Shown piece by piece: positions 45,145 to 57,099 of a stretch of DNA of 64,000 nt (position 1 is its first letter; every line of letters starts with the position of its first letter). The stretch covers positions 186,001-250,000 of the forward strand of contig JARWMV010000247.1 in assembly GCA_030998015.1 (NCBI GenBank), given 5' to 3'. The notes beneath the pieces were generated by a model. It saw nothing but the letters and a program-made list of their open reading frames with translations, did no database searches and was not told where the DNA came from. Source of the stretch: Ceratorhiza oryzae-sativae (Eukaryota; Basidiomycota; Agaricomycetes; Cantharellales; Ceratobasidiaceae). A program made the translations under genes and the position numbers.

Positions 45145-47573
45145 ATGCCTCACCTGATCTTGGGACCCGGCCTCCCCGTCTTTTTCAGCAACGTTCCCAA
45201 ATTCTTCCTCATACGGATCCTCGCATGCACTCTGCCTACGACGATCGCTCAAACGCTGCCGTCGTCGGCACCAGTCGACATGTTCCTCAGTCTGCCCACC
45301 CCCCTACGGGCCTTGCTCTCGTACCTGGCATTCCTTGTCACCCGTCGGGTGATAAACCGGTACAGAGTCTACAGCGACATGAAGCGTTTTGGGCCAGATG
45401 TCGTCGAGGCACCAACAATCGAAATGAAGTGGCCAGGAAACGTCGACGTCATTCCTTATGCCATGCGTAGTCGCGCACACGGTGAGTCGTTTGATAGATC
45501 CACAATGAGAAATGAGACTGACCAATGTGTACAGACTATTGTGGAGAACTATGGACTCCGTTTTTTGAGAAATACGGAAACACATTTAATATTGGCCTCT
45601 TTGGATCCACCCAGGTCAGTTTCCTAGCCATGAGCAGAAACTCTGGTCTAATGTAGATTGCAGATTGTGACGGATGAGCCAGAAAACGTCAAGGCGATCC
45701 TCAGCACAGACTTTGCGAGTTTTGAAAAGGGCGAGTCACAAACCTACACCATATGACATCTTATTGATCGTGAGGATAACAGGGCCCACGTTCAAGAGCA
45801 AAATGTCCAGCGTACTCGGAAAGGGCATATTCAATAGCGACGGTATGGCCATATTCGGTCTAATCGCTTTCCATACCGCCTGACCTAACATACATCCACC
45901 CCAGGCGACATGTGGAAGTTCCACAGGACAATGACCCGTCCTTACTTTAGCCGCGACCGCATCTCCCACTTTGACCTCTTTGCCCGTCACTCAGACAGCG
46001 CCATCACCAAACTCCTCTCCCGACTCTCCGAACCCTCGAATCCCGCAGTGGACTTTCAAGACCTGGTTGCGCGCTTCACACTCGACTCGGGGACCGAGTT
46101 TCTGTTTGGCAAAGACGTGCATTCGCTGGACGCTCCCCTTCCTTATCCAAACTCTCCCCCGACCGACGACAGCGCGAGCTTTGCGGCCGCGTTTGGCCGC
46201 GCCCAGGAGCAGCTGCTCATCCGGTTTGGGTATTCCATCATGTGGCCCGTGTTGGAAATGTTTTGGGATCGGACGGGAGGGGATATGAAGGTGATCAATG
46301 CGTACGTCCAGCCGATACTCCGCGAAAAGTTGGAAGAGAAGAAGCGCCTGGGTGGGAAAAAGTCGAGCGAGGAAGCGGAGAGTGATACGTTGCTCGATCA
46401 CTTGGTCCAGTTTACGGATGGTGCGTTGGCTTTTTTTCTTCTTCTTCGTTGTGTACGCGGTATTAATGTGAACAATGACGTAGACGAATCGGTGATCAAG
46501 GACGAGATTATTAACATTTTGGTGGCTGGGCGCGATACTGTATGCTATTCTTCTCGTCTCAAAGGCTCCAACTAAACGCTCGATAGACGGCTGCAACCCT
46601 GACATTCGCAATCTACTTGCTCGCTACCCACCCTCAAGTCATGGCCAAACTTCGAGCCGAAGTGTTTGAACACGTGGGACCCAGCAATTATCCTACATCA
46701 GATAACTTTAGGGACATGAAGTACCTCAGGGCCGCGATCAACGAGACGCTGAGGTCCGCCTCTATCGCTTCTGAGAAATGAAAGGCTAACTTGGAGCGAA
46801 TAGGCTTTTCCCGGCAGTCCCAATCAACGAACGCACGTCTGTCAAGTCAACGGTGTTCAAGTCTGGAGGCAAGAAAATTTACATCCCTGAAGGAACCAAG
46901 TGAGTTTACTCCTCGCCCCAGTGGGTTAATTCGAGGCTGATTGTTTTGCAGCACAACCTGGTCCGTTATCTCGATGCATCGTCGAAAAGACTTGTGGGGT
47001 GTACGTCCAGTTTAGTCTTCCCCGCCTGAGCCAATCAACAACTTTCTTCTCATGGCCTAGCCCGACGCGGATCAGTTCGATCCCGATCGATGGATCGACG
47101 AGAGGCTGAGGAAGTATGTGACACCCAATCCGTTCATCTTTTTGCCGTTCAATGCCGGACCCCGTATCGTAAGTCCCCCACTTGCTCGGACATTCATGAC
47201 CAAATCTGACGCACGAATAGTGTCTTGGCCAACAGTTTGCTTACAAGTGAGTGCACGTTATCTCTCTGTTACCCCGCGATTCACGGGCATGTCCCCGCAG
47301 CGAATCGTCCTTCTTCCTGGTTCGCCTGCTGCAACGAGTCGAGTCTATCACGCTCGCGCCCGAGGCTCATCCCAAGGGAACTCTGCCTTCCGAAGGCTGG
47401 AAGAGTGGAGCTGGAAGAAGGGCGTTTGAAAAGATCTGGGTCAAGAGTCACTTGACGATCTATAGCAACGTAAGCGACTACACATGTGCGATGTGGGCAA
47501 ACCAGTTGACTGTATGCGCATCACGTAGGGGGGAATGTGGGTCCGGATGAAAGAGGCGGCTACTCCGGAGTAG
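45145..47573 (+). CDS. CYP-6: CYP63-like cytochrome P450
   Basis: It starts [20 protein letters not shown]. Landmarks are [59 protein letters not shown] (Asp in place of the usual Glu in the PERW motif) and [16 protein letters not shown] with the haem cysteine at 47221-47223. It ends [14 protein letters not shown]. The thirteen-exon structure is the same as in the other copies, and no frame break was found. It is the last P450 of the array, 650 bp upstream of the flavin monooxygenase on the same strand. Confidence 0.88.
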
Positions 47574-48223
47574 CTCCTCAGCGGATATAATTATTGTTTG
47601 CCATTTAGTACGCGTTACCATATCGCTGGACTTTGAGACGACGCTTTGTATTGGAAGTTCCAAGTATACGGGGGTCCCAAGTTGTAATATGAAAACAACG
47701 TGCTGTTGTGCACACGGAATCCCTTGGATAATTATCCATGCGTTCCATTTTATCTCGATCACGTTATCCAGTATATGAAAAGAATGGATCCTCCTGGGTA
47801 TCTCTACCCGAAGCCCGCTTCGTCGTTGGCTCTGCACACACTCGTGCCGAGTCGGACCTCAGCCTTGTGTAGGCTAGGACGTCTGATCCGTACTTCATCC
47901 CACCACGCTATCCATGCGAGGGACTTCCTGGAAGAAAAGATCGCTCGAAACAATCCCAAAAAAGGTATCTATCAACGAAAGAAGGCTTCGACAGTTGAAC
48001 CCTCCTTGCCATTCAGCCCAACCGACCGTATTCAGTAGGAAGATGTATTATCACGAGCAGATCGTTCTCCTCAATAGCGACTAGCAGAACCGCAGTTGCA
48101 TAAGCTGTTGTGATCCTGCGCTCGAACCCCTCGGAGTGTGGATAAAGAGGTGGGGAGCCGTCCTCTCCTTCCCGGGGTACACGCTTCCTCCTCCCACTCT
48201 TACTCTCTCAATCATTGTGTATC
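47574..48223. other. Intergenic, nothing recognised
   Basis: The region lies between CYP-6 and the flavin monooxygenase. The CGG-N11-CCG element of the P450 promoters is not seen here. Confidence 0.4.
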
Positions 48224-50841
48224 ATGTCCAAAGGTACTCCGAAAGTTCATATAGCTATTATCGGTGCTGGGTTCGTGGATCCTATGGTTGTGCGATCTCG
48301 AGACTAAACCAAAAAGCAGAGTCGGAGGTTTGACAGCAGCCGTGTACCTGCAACAGAAAATTGGCTTTTACGACTACGCGGCAAGTTGGATGTCAATAGT
48401 ACCGATGGGCTCGTTTTAACAGAGTCTTGAATAGATTTACGAAAGATCAAACGACGTTGGCGGAACTTGGCGTGTACGTTTTATTCATCACCTTGATCGA
48501 CACAATTAATCAATTTGATTACAGCAAAACACCTACCCAGGATGTGCTTGTGATCTTCCTGCGCATTGGTACAGGTAAGATCCTAATTCCCGCAGGTGAA
48601 TTCCGCTCTGATAAATAACAAACGATACAGCCTTTCTCTAGACCCCAACCCCATATAGAAATCAAATGTATATATTTATTATATAGAAACGGTTTACAAA
48701 AAGAATGTGTGAGTGTAAGTGAAGAGATGGATTATGGGGGGCTCGTAGAGTCCTTATTTATACCCAACGTATTCACATGAGTCATATGCTCTGCTGCTGC
48801 GCATATACTGCGCATACATGACGCATTCACACTTGACTCGATTACTGACTCATACGCATTCTAGATCATTCGAGTATATACATGAATGTTCTACACCCCA
48901 ACTGGGAATGGATATGGGCCTCTCGCAAGGAACTCCAGAACTACTGGAAAGACCTCTCCGTAAAGCATCAAATCAACTCGCACATCCAATACGAGAGCGA
49001 AATGGTGTCGGCCGTCTGGGACGAACGCGAAAAGCATTATACTCTCACGATCCGGAACGTCAAGACAGACGAGACCCGAAAGGTCACTGCCCAAGTGGTC
49101 ATTTCTGCGACTGGAGTATTCAATCTGCCGCGCTGGCCTGATATCCCTGGAAGGGAGTCGTTTGATGGACCTGTGCTTCACGCGGAACATTGGGATCATA
49201 CGGTCAGCTTGAAGGGGAAGCGAGTCGCTGTTGTCGGCAATGGCTGCGCTGGGTGCGTTATTAGGTCATATTCACGTGATGAACTAGTGGCTAACTTGGA
49301 CCCTTAGCTCTCAGATCGTCCCAGAAATAGCCAAGGATGAGACGACGCAAGTCATTAACTTTTGTCGCACTCCGCAATGGTACCTGCCAAGGGTAAGTCG
49401 ATGTCCGCCATTGCGAATACTCAAACCGAGTTGCTGAAATTTTCGAAATCCCAGCCCCAGACACATGTCGCAAGCTCAATGCGGTGGATTTTTCGAAATG
49501 TCCCATTCGCACTTAAGCTGTTTAGATGGTCTTTGGCTATGGTTGTGAGTCCGAAACCTGGATATATGCTACCCATGCACTGACGCATGCTGTCTATAGT
49601 TTGAACTGGTATACCGTAACATGAATAAAGGGTTAATCGGAAGCCTAGTTCATTCGTGTTTCCAAAAGGTCAGGCGAGGGTATCAGGTAGATGGCTCGAA
49701 TACTAAAGCGAATGTGTTTAACAGGGGGCGATCTACTATACGAAGAAGATGACACCGGCAAGGTACCATGACCAAATTATTCCTGATTATCGTGCGTAAC
49801 TTATCAATCGGCCGCACGACATTCGGGCTTACACAACCAACATCTGCCCTCTATAGCCATCGGCTGTAGGCGTATTGTGTTCGACCCCGGATACCTATTG
49901 TCCTTGAATAACCCGAACGTCGAAATAGAGTGGGGGCCTATCTCCGAAATCACATCTAAAGGAATTATCACAGGATCAGGTCCGTCCACCAACCTCATGT
50001 ACGACACGTTCGAGCCGATCCACTAATATTTTCTCTCAGGCAAGAAAATTGACGTAGATGTCATATGCTTTGCGACTGGATTCGAGATTGAAAACTCCCT
50101 GACGCTCAACGTGACTGGGGTAGGCAACCAGACTCTCGCTGAATACTACAAGCGCGAAGGTGGCCCTACTGGATACATGGGCACCACGATTCCTGGGTTT
50201 CCAAATTGGGTTACAATTTTTGGACCAAACATTGCAACTGGTGAAGATTTCCTGTACTTTCCTCTCAGAAGACCGCTTATATTGTTTCCATTTAGGTCAC
50301 GCGTCCGTCATATTCGCGGAGGAAATGCAGGTATGGTTTTCCCCAATACGCATATATGCCCCAAAATCCTTAGTCCCATCTTCTCTGCGATAGATGGATT
50401 ACATTATTCCGCTTCTCAAACCGATCTTGAAAGGCCAATTCAAAAGCTTTGCTCCCAAATCTGAGGTCACGCGATCCTGGAACGAGTGGGTGCAGAAGCA
50501 GCTTTCCCAAAACCACATTTGGGCGAGCTGCTCATCCTGGTACCGCGCGGGTAAGTATGACATTTCACCACACCTCACAGCCCTGAACTGACAGAGTGGC
50601 GTTAGGCGAACAGCAAGGCAAGATCGTCGCTCTCTGGCCAGGCTCTACGACACATATGTGGTGGTCTCTACGCAAACCCTTGCTTGAGGATTTCGAGTTT
50701 GACGGTGGCGAAAAATGGCTTCGTAGGAAGCGAGCTTCTAATGTACTAAAACTCGTAATGTGGCCAACTACTTTAGCAGTTGCGACCGCAGCCTACGTCA
50801 AAGCACACCAGAGCGGGGGTTTGACGTTTCCTCGAAACTGA
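48224..50841 (+). CDS. Baeyer-Villiger-type flavin monooxygenase
   Basis: This is a multi-exon gene starting MSKGTPKVHIAIIGAG, joined to VGGLTAAVYLQQK to form the FAD Rossmann GxGxxG. The motif IYERSNDVGGTWR follows (GGTW of this superfamily), then NTYPGCACDLPAHW. The next exon has FDGPVLHAEHWD at about 49152-49190, matching the type I Baeyer-Villiger fingerprint FxGxxxHxxxW(P/D), and then VAVVGNGCAG, the NADPH Rossmann motif. Later exons hold VICFATGFEI and PNWVTIFGPNIATG, and the C-terminus ends AHQSGGLTFPRN. These FAD/NADPH enzymes insert oxygen into ketones to give esters or lactones. The hydrophobic stretch LKLVMWPTTLAVATAAYV near the end may anchor it to membranes. Confidence 0.85.
48575..48874 (+). 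other. 300-bp intron in the flavin monooxygenase gene
   Basis: A GTAAGA donor after HWY and a CGAG acceptor before IYMNVLHPNWEW keep frame, giving a 300-bp intron where the gene's others are about 50-80 bp. The interior is AT-rich, has a TTATTTATACCC TATA-like string, and contains inverted copies of TATGAGTCA-type sequence, so it may contain a decayed insertion. Confidence 0.5.
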
Positions 50842-51572
50842 TATTGCGTTGAAATCCCCTGAGGACTTGCTTGTCTGAAATAAAAATTTGTGTTTCACTG
50901 GCTAGGCGATTAGGCGTATCGAAATGCGGAGTGAAAAGGCATTGCAAGAGGTCTGGTACCAGCCGGATAATGCTATCCGGGGCGCGGTATTGGCGCCTCT
51001 GGATGCGCGGGGTTTGGACTTCGCTTCCGACATTCTCCGCCGACGTCAATTCAAACGCCATCCTGTCAAAATCGAAGGTGCGTCTATTTATTATGCAAAT
51101 ACGTGTGGGCGCAACGTGGGCTCCGATTACCTGGCCACCACGAACGGCGCAAACAGCATTCGGGCTGACCGAGATCCTCGGTGCTCGCTCTAGTACCCTC
51201 GCTCTTGCACCGATAAAAATGCGATTGTGGCAGGCGGACGAGGGCAAGGGCTGTGCAATATTGAGTCTAGAGGTGGTCTAGAGCTTGGGATGGGCCGAGT
51301 CCCAATCAGTCGGGAACTTTATCCCCTGTCATTTAAGAGGTAGTAGACTTGAAATTGGGCCGGTCAGATTAGAATGTCTGAAAGGTGCTTTCAGGCATAG
51401 TCAAGGGGTACTCCCCAGGAACAGGTTCTCCCTATTCATCTGGGTAGCTAGGGCAGATCGCTCTCACAGTATGGATAGCTCCAGCGCCATCTCGAATATA
51501 TGACAATAAGCCCGTTGAATAAAGTTACCGACATTAGGTGGTCGAGAGCCGACAGGCGTCAACATTTGCGAA
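50842..51572. other. Intergenic, nothing recognised
   Basis: This is the 3' flank of the flavin monooxygenase. Short overlapping frames show no motif. Confidence 0.4.
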
Positions 51573-51574
51573 TA

Positions 51575-51770
51575 CAGTAAGACCTCTTGATTTGAAACCC
51601 CTGGTTTTGAAAAGGCACTAATTTTGACGTGTTATGAATGGTGGCAAAATGCGGGGACTCTATTAGACAGGGACACAGTCTTGGTTCACACAAGTGGCCC
51701 ATACGAAAACGACGCTATATTCTTTGACGTGCTTCTTTACCACGTCATTTCAGATCAAGAGGTTCTACTG
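51575..51770. mobile_element. Pogo/Tc1-mariner-like MITE
   Basis: A 196-bp element is bounded by TA (51573-51574 and 51771-51772). It begins CAGTAAGACCTCTTGATTTG and its complement end begins CAGTAGAACCTCTTGATCTG, giving terminal inverted repeats of about 23 bp with three mismatches. CAGTAGAACCTC-type ends with TA duplication are usual for pogo/Fot-class elements. It has no coding capacity and must have been mobilised in trans. Confidence 0.72.
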
Positions 51771-51772
51771 TA

Positions 51773-52289
51773 TATTGGATGTCAGCGATACGCTGGCAAA
51801 TGAGATTCCAGATGTGCCTTGTAGTGTGGGACGTGGATCACTTTAAAATGTATTCATTCAATTTGCAGTCAAAATAATGCACTACCTTCGTCATGTGTAA
51901 CGCAGGATCAATCCCCCTTGCGCGACCCATCAACCGTGTCCAGGAGGCAGGTAATTAGCCGCGCCTACAGGACCCGGTGGCAGGCAAAGAGAAATACGGA
52001 ATAGTCAATCCGGACGTGTATAAAACTAACGGACTGGGGAAATTGGTAAACATGTGTGGACTGAATCATGTCTAGGTACCTGCCCACGACATGCTTCAGA
52101 CGTAACATTAGGATGTTGAACCGAGACGCAAGCCTTTTTTTTTTTTTTTGGTTTTGTTTGTTTTTCTTCTTTTTTTGAGATTTTGTGGGATTGGATCAAA
52201 GCAGCTGTGGGCCATTGGCTCAGTCTTCCGGTGTACTCTAAGGTGAATGCCAACGATACCTTTGGAATGTTCGTTGTTTTGCTCAAGCG
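51773..52289. other. Intergenic with a poly-T/T-rich tract
   Basis: A T-rich run lies at about 52134-52178. Nothing else was recognised. Confidence 0.4.
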
Positions 52290-53200
52290 TGAGCCCTGAT
52301 GCAGCTATCACGACCAAGAAATTGATGGGTCGCAATGGCGGACATGTGGAAGAGCCGCGCCCAGTCCTCGTCGATCGCTCGTTGCAACGCCCGAGTCAAC
52401 CCATCACGGCCTCCAATGGGGACCGGGGAGCGGTTGTATGCGTTGATTGCCTCGCGAGTGATGAGCACCGGTTTTATCTCGAGCAAGCGCGGAAGAGAGG
52501 GCGTTTCACAACGGATGAGCACGAGTGCATGTCCGAGCGCACCTATAGCAGTTTGGATGGTTCGTCAAGGTCTCAATCGAAATAACGTCGGGTCATACCG
52601 TCGGATTTGGCTGTCTCATTCTGACGCTCGTGGTTGCTTACCACCTCGCCGTGGCCGGCTTTGCCCAGGGAATCCGATACATCGCGGAGCGACATCAAGC
52701 TGGCCGAAACAACAGCGAACCTATAATTCGCATTATCCGAATCAGATACATGTTGACCAGGACTCCGAGAAAGCAAGCAAAATAGTAGCAAAACGCGTAA
52801 CTATACGCCAACCCGCTACGAGGATTCAAGGGCGAAAATGCGTACTTGACTCGTGGATCGTTCGAGACACGTGGCACGACATTGACGACCAGCGCCCGCT
52901 CGAACATGTTCTGTGGATTCTCGAACAGACCCATGCTATTGATGCACGCCAACAAGAAGGTTGGGGTGTGCAAGGACTCCCAGCGGCGGAGGTCGATCGA
53001 AAATCCAGGGGTTGCCTGTCGCGAGAGGAAGACCCAAACGGGAATGGGACCAGAGTATAAGCCACCAAATAAATACGGATTGACACAAAGGCTAAATGGA
53101 CTGACAGATGTCCCCTCAGGAAGCGACCGGAAGATGTCGTCGACTGAGCTGTTCGTATCGCAGATCCTGAATGATGGGGGGTTATCAGTCGCGTCGGGTA
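52290..53200 (-). CDS. Unrecognised multi-exon protein with a membrane segment
   Basis: The minus strand gives a coherent series. ICDTNSSVDDIFRSLPEG leads into LFGGLYSGPIPVWVFLSRQA, SLHTPTFLLACINSMGLFEN and PQNMFERALVVNVVPRVSND. Then comes a hydrophobic stretch (LAYSYAFCYYFACFLGVLVN), and after introns RFAVVSASLMSLRDVSDSLG, TIQTAIGALGHALVLIRCET and AINAYNRSPVPIGGRDGLTR, ending in IRAHA or nearby. The composition is protein-like, while the plus-strand frame over the same DNA (rich in Arg and Ser) looks like a shadow. The start may lie in small exons upstream near 53330. I do not recognise the family. Boundaries are approximate. Confidence 0.4.
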
Positions 53201-53330
53201 TCGCATTTTGGCCGACTGAATTCGATGACTTACTGTTTGTGACCCTGAAAACCAGCCACGGTCAACGGACGCAAATTTCGCGATCAAAATTCGAAGAACT
53301 CACAGGCCAGTCTGCAGCTTGACACTCTGT

Positions 53331-53903
53331 CGACTGATGTCATTGTTATATGAATCAAACCAGGGGGAAAGTCAGCACGCCTTGGTCCACAGAGGTATAA
53401 TGTATAAACTACGGACACAATAGTAAGACCTGAAATGTCCATTCAGCCATGGGGCGGCAACACCATGACAGTTTAACTCAGCTGCACCTGAAGTGAGGAA
53501 TTGAATAGACCTACGTCTTGCACCGCGCACACGCCCTCAGTCGAGTACCATTGACCGAGGAATTGCTGCAGCCTTGGGCAGCACACGCTCGGAACCGGGC
53601 CACAGAGGGAGGCATCAGCAGATGCTCGGCCTGCGTTGCTGCCGCTCCAATAAGTACAAGTCGCTGTCAAAGCACGGCTGTGCGGCGCCTCCAAAAGCAA
53701 CTGCCCCTGAGTTAGCATTGCATCACGGCGTCAAACTCGCTGGTTTCTGGATTCTGTTTCAGGCACTGGCTTCCGGAATCGAACATCATACAAATGCACT
53801 AATAGAAGTTCAAGCAACTGTATTCTTCGCAAACCCTCAATGGTACAGCCACTGTCATACATGCACGAGACAATCATACAGTCAGATAAGATGAAACCCA
53901 CAT
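53331..53903. other. Intergenic, nothing recognised
   Basis: This stretch lies between the unrecognised gene and ribosomal protein eL8. No motif was found in the short plus-strand frames. Confidence 0.4.
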
Positions 53904-54891
53904 CTACAGGGCTGCCGCGGCAGCAGCCGAGACCGTCTGGCCGGCCGCCTTTGCACGCTTCCGGAGTTTTGCCGTCGACTTGTTTCCGCGCAATCCGCCA
54001 CCCCAGTGACGGCGGTGTTCCTCGTACTTGTCAGCAAAGTTGGCCTTGGCTGCGGAAACGAGGGTCGCGAGTTCCTTGTTGTCCTCGCTCCTGACGTCTT
54101 GCAGGGTGAGCACTGCGGCAGTCTTTTTGTGAACGACCGTGCCGAGGCGTGCCTTGGACTTGACAATGACATAAGGCACCCCCATCTTTTTTTAATTATC
54201 GGGTCAGTAAGGGTTGGGATGACGAATGATCCGCGCATACCTTTCTGCAGAGAGCGGGGAGGAAGACCACCAACTCAATTGGATCGACGTCATTAGCAAT
54301 CACAACGAGGTTCGCCTTCTTCGCCTCGATGAGCGCAACACAGTGGTTCAAGCCATACTTGACAAACAGCGGCTTCTTCGAGTCCTGTACATAGCGAGAT
54401 TAACTGTTGAAAATTTTCATCGCGCCCCTGCCAAACCTACCTTGTCCTTGGCCTCCTTGTCCTTGGCCGTCGCCTCCGCAGTCGCATCAAGCCGGGCCTT
54501 TTTCTCCTGCTTGGTCTCGGGACGGTACTTGTTCAAGAGTTTGAATAGTTGAGTGGCAGTGTTCTTGTCGAGCGTATGTTCAAACTGGGCGATCGCAGGC
54601 GGAACCTTGAGCCGCTTGTGGAGGATGACCTTTTGGCGTTGGAGGCGGACATATTCGGGCCACTTGACGAACCGAGTAAGATCGGTCTTGTGCTGGATGT
54701 CCTGGCCTTGGGGAGGAAAACGGCGATTGTAGCTCACTCCCACTGGTCCGAAGACGACGGCCGACTCACCGATACCAAAGTTACGAGGGTTCGCCTGGAA
54801 GAGCGGGTTCTTGGTCTGCGCCTTGGACTTGCTGGCAGACGCAAACGGCGCCGCGGCGGGCTTCTTTCCGGATTTACTTTTTGGGGCCTGG
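53904..54891 (-). CDS. RPL8: 60S ribosomal protein eL8 (L8/L7a)
   Basis: Exons on the minus strand read (M)[87 protein letters not shown], then [40 protein letters not shown] and [20 protein letters not shown], ending AAAAAL. This is the L7Ae/L30e-fold large-subunit protein eL8, with the conserved [25 protein letters not shown] block. At least three introns lie inside. The initiator ATG sits in a tiny first exon upstream of 54891 that I could not place with certainty (an ATG followed by GT at 55066 is a candidate). It is a highly expressed cytosolic ribosome component. Confidence 0.9.
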
Positions 54892-54988
54892 TCATTGAGA
54901 AACGCGAGGTCAGCAATCGGTGCGTTGTCTTTATAAAAAAAGAAGCAACAGCAGCGATGCCTTGTCTTGAGCCTCGGTTGCTCTAGCG

Positions 54989-55282
54989 CTACGTTGGTAG
55001 CCCAGCAGGGACGACGCACTTCATCGCCAGCTCGAAAGCTAGCTCAGTGGTACAGAGTAAAACCATTGGTTGCTCTTTCCTTGTGAAGCAAGTAAGGTAG
55101 TTCTGGAATAGATCGACAATTGGGTGAGCGGGATCCTGTCCATCCGAGCCATGCAGGACCAATCCGACAACGTACCACTCGTAAATGGTCCCCGTACTCT
55201 CTAGAGCGTCCGATACGGCAGAAAGGTCATCGTTTACAGGCTTCAACGTACCATTATTTCTGGGGGCGAGTCTTGAGGTCAA
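54989..55282 (-). other. Unassigned minus-strand open frame
   Basis: An open frame reads DDLSAVSDALESTGTIYEWY and VVGLVLHGSDGQDPAHPIVD. It overlaps the probable 5' UTR and first intron of eL8. I do not recognise it; it may be a fragment of the TPR relic farther upstream or chance. Confidence 0.2.
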
Positions 55283-55546
55283 ACGGGCTTGCGAGAAGGA
55301 TGAAGTGGACGAAAGCTACCGGAAGTAAATCATCGGATCACACGACATTTGGTCAGCAGCTACCGAGAACCAGCACGACTCACCACAAACATCGCTGATT
55401 GGAGGATTGTGTATTCACTGTTATCGTTACACACTGGGGTATTTCTTTTACGGGACTCAATAATAGAACATTCGCGGAGCGTTCATGTACGATTCAACGA
55501 CAGAATTAATAGCAAACCGTACGGAGCAAACAGGAGGGATAGTAGG

Positions 55547-55960
55547 TCAAACCCAGCGAAAGGTCGGCTCTATGTGAAAAGCACTAATTTTACAAGGCAT
55601 CAGCCTTTCTGCTCGCTCGGATAACTTCTGTGTACTGGCTTGAGGAGCGGAAGGTGTCTGGAAGTCATTGAAGATTACGTTTGAGGTGTGGATTAGAAAC
55701 TGCCGGCGGAGTTTTGGATAGCGGTCTGTGCAGATCTGTGCTCTCTTGAAGTGTCGCAAGTGCTCCTTTATAGCATTTCAGTCTGAAGAAAATTAACGAC
55801 TGACTGAGCAGTCCCAGAACAGTGTTAGATGTGTACACAGCTGGTTGGTCTACAGCGAGCTTTCTGAACATATCTACTGCCTCTTGATCACGGGCAGGGC
55901 ATCCTCATTTCTGCCCACGTGGAGAGATGAATGGAAAGACGATGGATCTATTGCGTACAG
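55547..55960 (-). pseudogene. TPR-domain relic (NACHT-TPR family)
   Basis: On the minus strand VGRNEDALPVIKRQ (about 55915-55874) and FRKLAVDQPAVYTSNT, then LLSQSLIFF and GALATLQESTDLHRPL (55868-55700), follow the same unit pattern as the TPR repeats at 25937 (L-----DRPAAYTPDLA-SL-NLS...EAL-AIQESVE). The units are degenerate and frame-shifted, and no NACHT domain is near. It is a dead fragment of a related gene. Confidence 0.55.
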
Positions 55961-57099
55961 CCTGCCCTCTGCCTGTTCGTGCCCTTGTTTCACCTTACCA
56001 TACTCTCCAGGTCTCCCCCTGTACCAGCCTTGTCCATCGCACCACAGGGCCCAGCCCTGCAACAACACTAAATAATATGTGATTTTTAAAAAAAGATAAT
56101 GAATGGCTGTCTGTAACACGAACATCTAATGCTTTTCAAATCAAATATATTCTATTTGGAGCTATCAATGCTGGGTGTGCAGGATCAACATTCTTGCCCA
56201 GGATTGACCAATCCTGAAACTCCCAAATGAGGACGTCATTTGGGATGACAAACATTGCTTGGCAGCCCACAACTGATACAGCCTCGTTTTATATTATCAA
56301 ACATGAGAATAAATTGCAACAGAAAAATAAACACTAAATCACACCCCTTCAACCTCCTGCCCTCCATCCAGCCCTACCTCTACATCAGGAAAACAAGCCA
56401 TGTATAATTAGCTCTAAACAGTGCATTGAGCTGGTTGAGGGCCCCAAAATGAAACCTGCAATCATTAGCTCTCTCAAGGGCTCATAAGAGCTTGACTGGC
56501 ACAGGGTAGAATTGGACTCCAATGTTGGTTAGTTGGAAATTGAGTGATATCCATATATGCATGTTGAAGTTTCCTATTGGCTAGTGATTGTGTGGTAGCT
56601 AATAAAGGTATTTGCATTACTTATCAATATCTGGAACTACTGGGGTGTTTTGAATGGTTTTGGTGTGTTATGGATTACTAACATTTTCTATTATTTTAGT
56701 CTGCTCTGCCAACCTCAAGCAATGGCTCTATAATTAATTTGTGAAATACTTGAATTTGTATGTGCTCCAAATTGTACTATTTTACATTCCATTAAATAGC
56801 ACAAATTTCCTGCTTTCCAACGCATATTTTATTAAGTTTTTACAATAAGATCTCAGAGAGATACAGAGGTTGCAATATTTCCTCTTATCAGGAGAGATTG
56901 ATTACAACATTGCACTGCTCATATCTTGGCAACCACTTATGCTATCAAAGCGATCTTATGCTCTATTGATAGCTAATCTTTGGCAGTATCTGCTGCCCAA
57001 AGATTGTTGCAATCCACCAGATCCTTGCACCAGAATGGTCTGAAGATCATTAGAATCTTACTGGACCATCAATCAAGATCTAATGACTCCAGTGAGTCA

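Noticed and set aside
44722..45252. 176-codon minus-strand frame over the CYP-6 promoter and start
   Set aside because: It crosses the TATA box, inverted repeat and ATG of CYP-6 and has no family motif.
45991..46611. 206-codon minus-strand frame inside CYP-6
   Set aside because: It is a shadow of the P450 coding strand; similar antisense frames occur in the other paralogs at the same place.
52335..53060. 241-codon plus-strand frame
   Set aside because: The sequence is Arg/Ser-rich and lacks domains, while the minus strand of the same DNA gives coherent, hydrophobically patterned exons.
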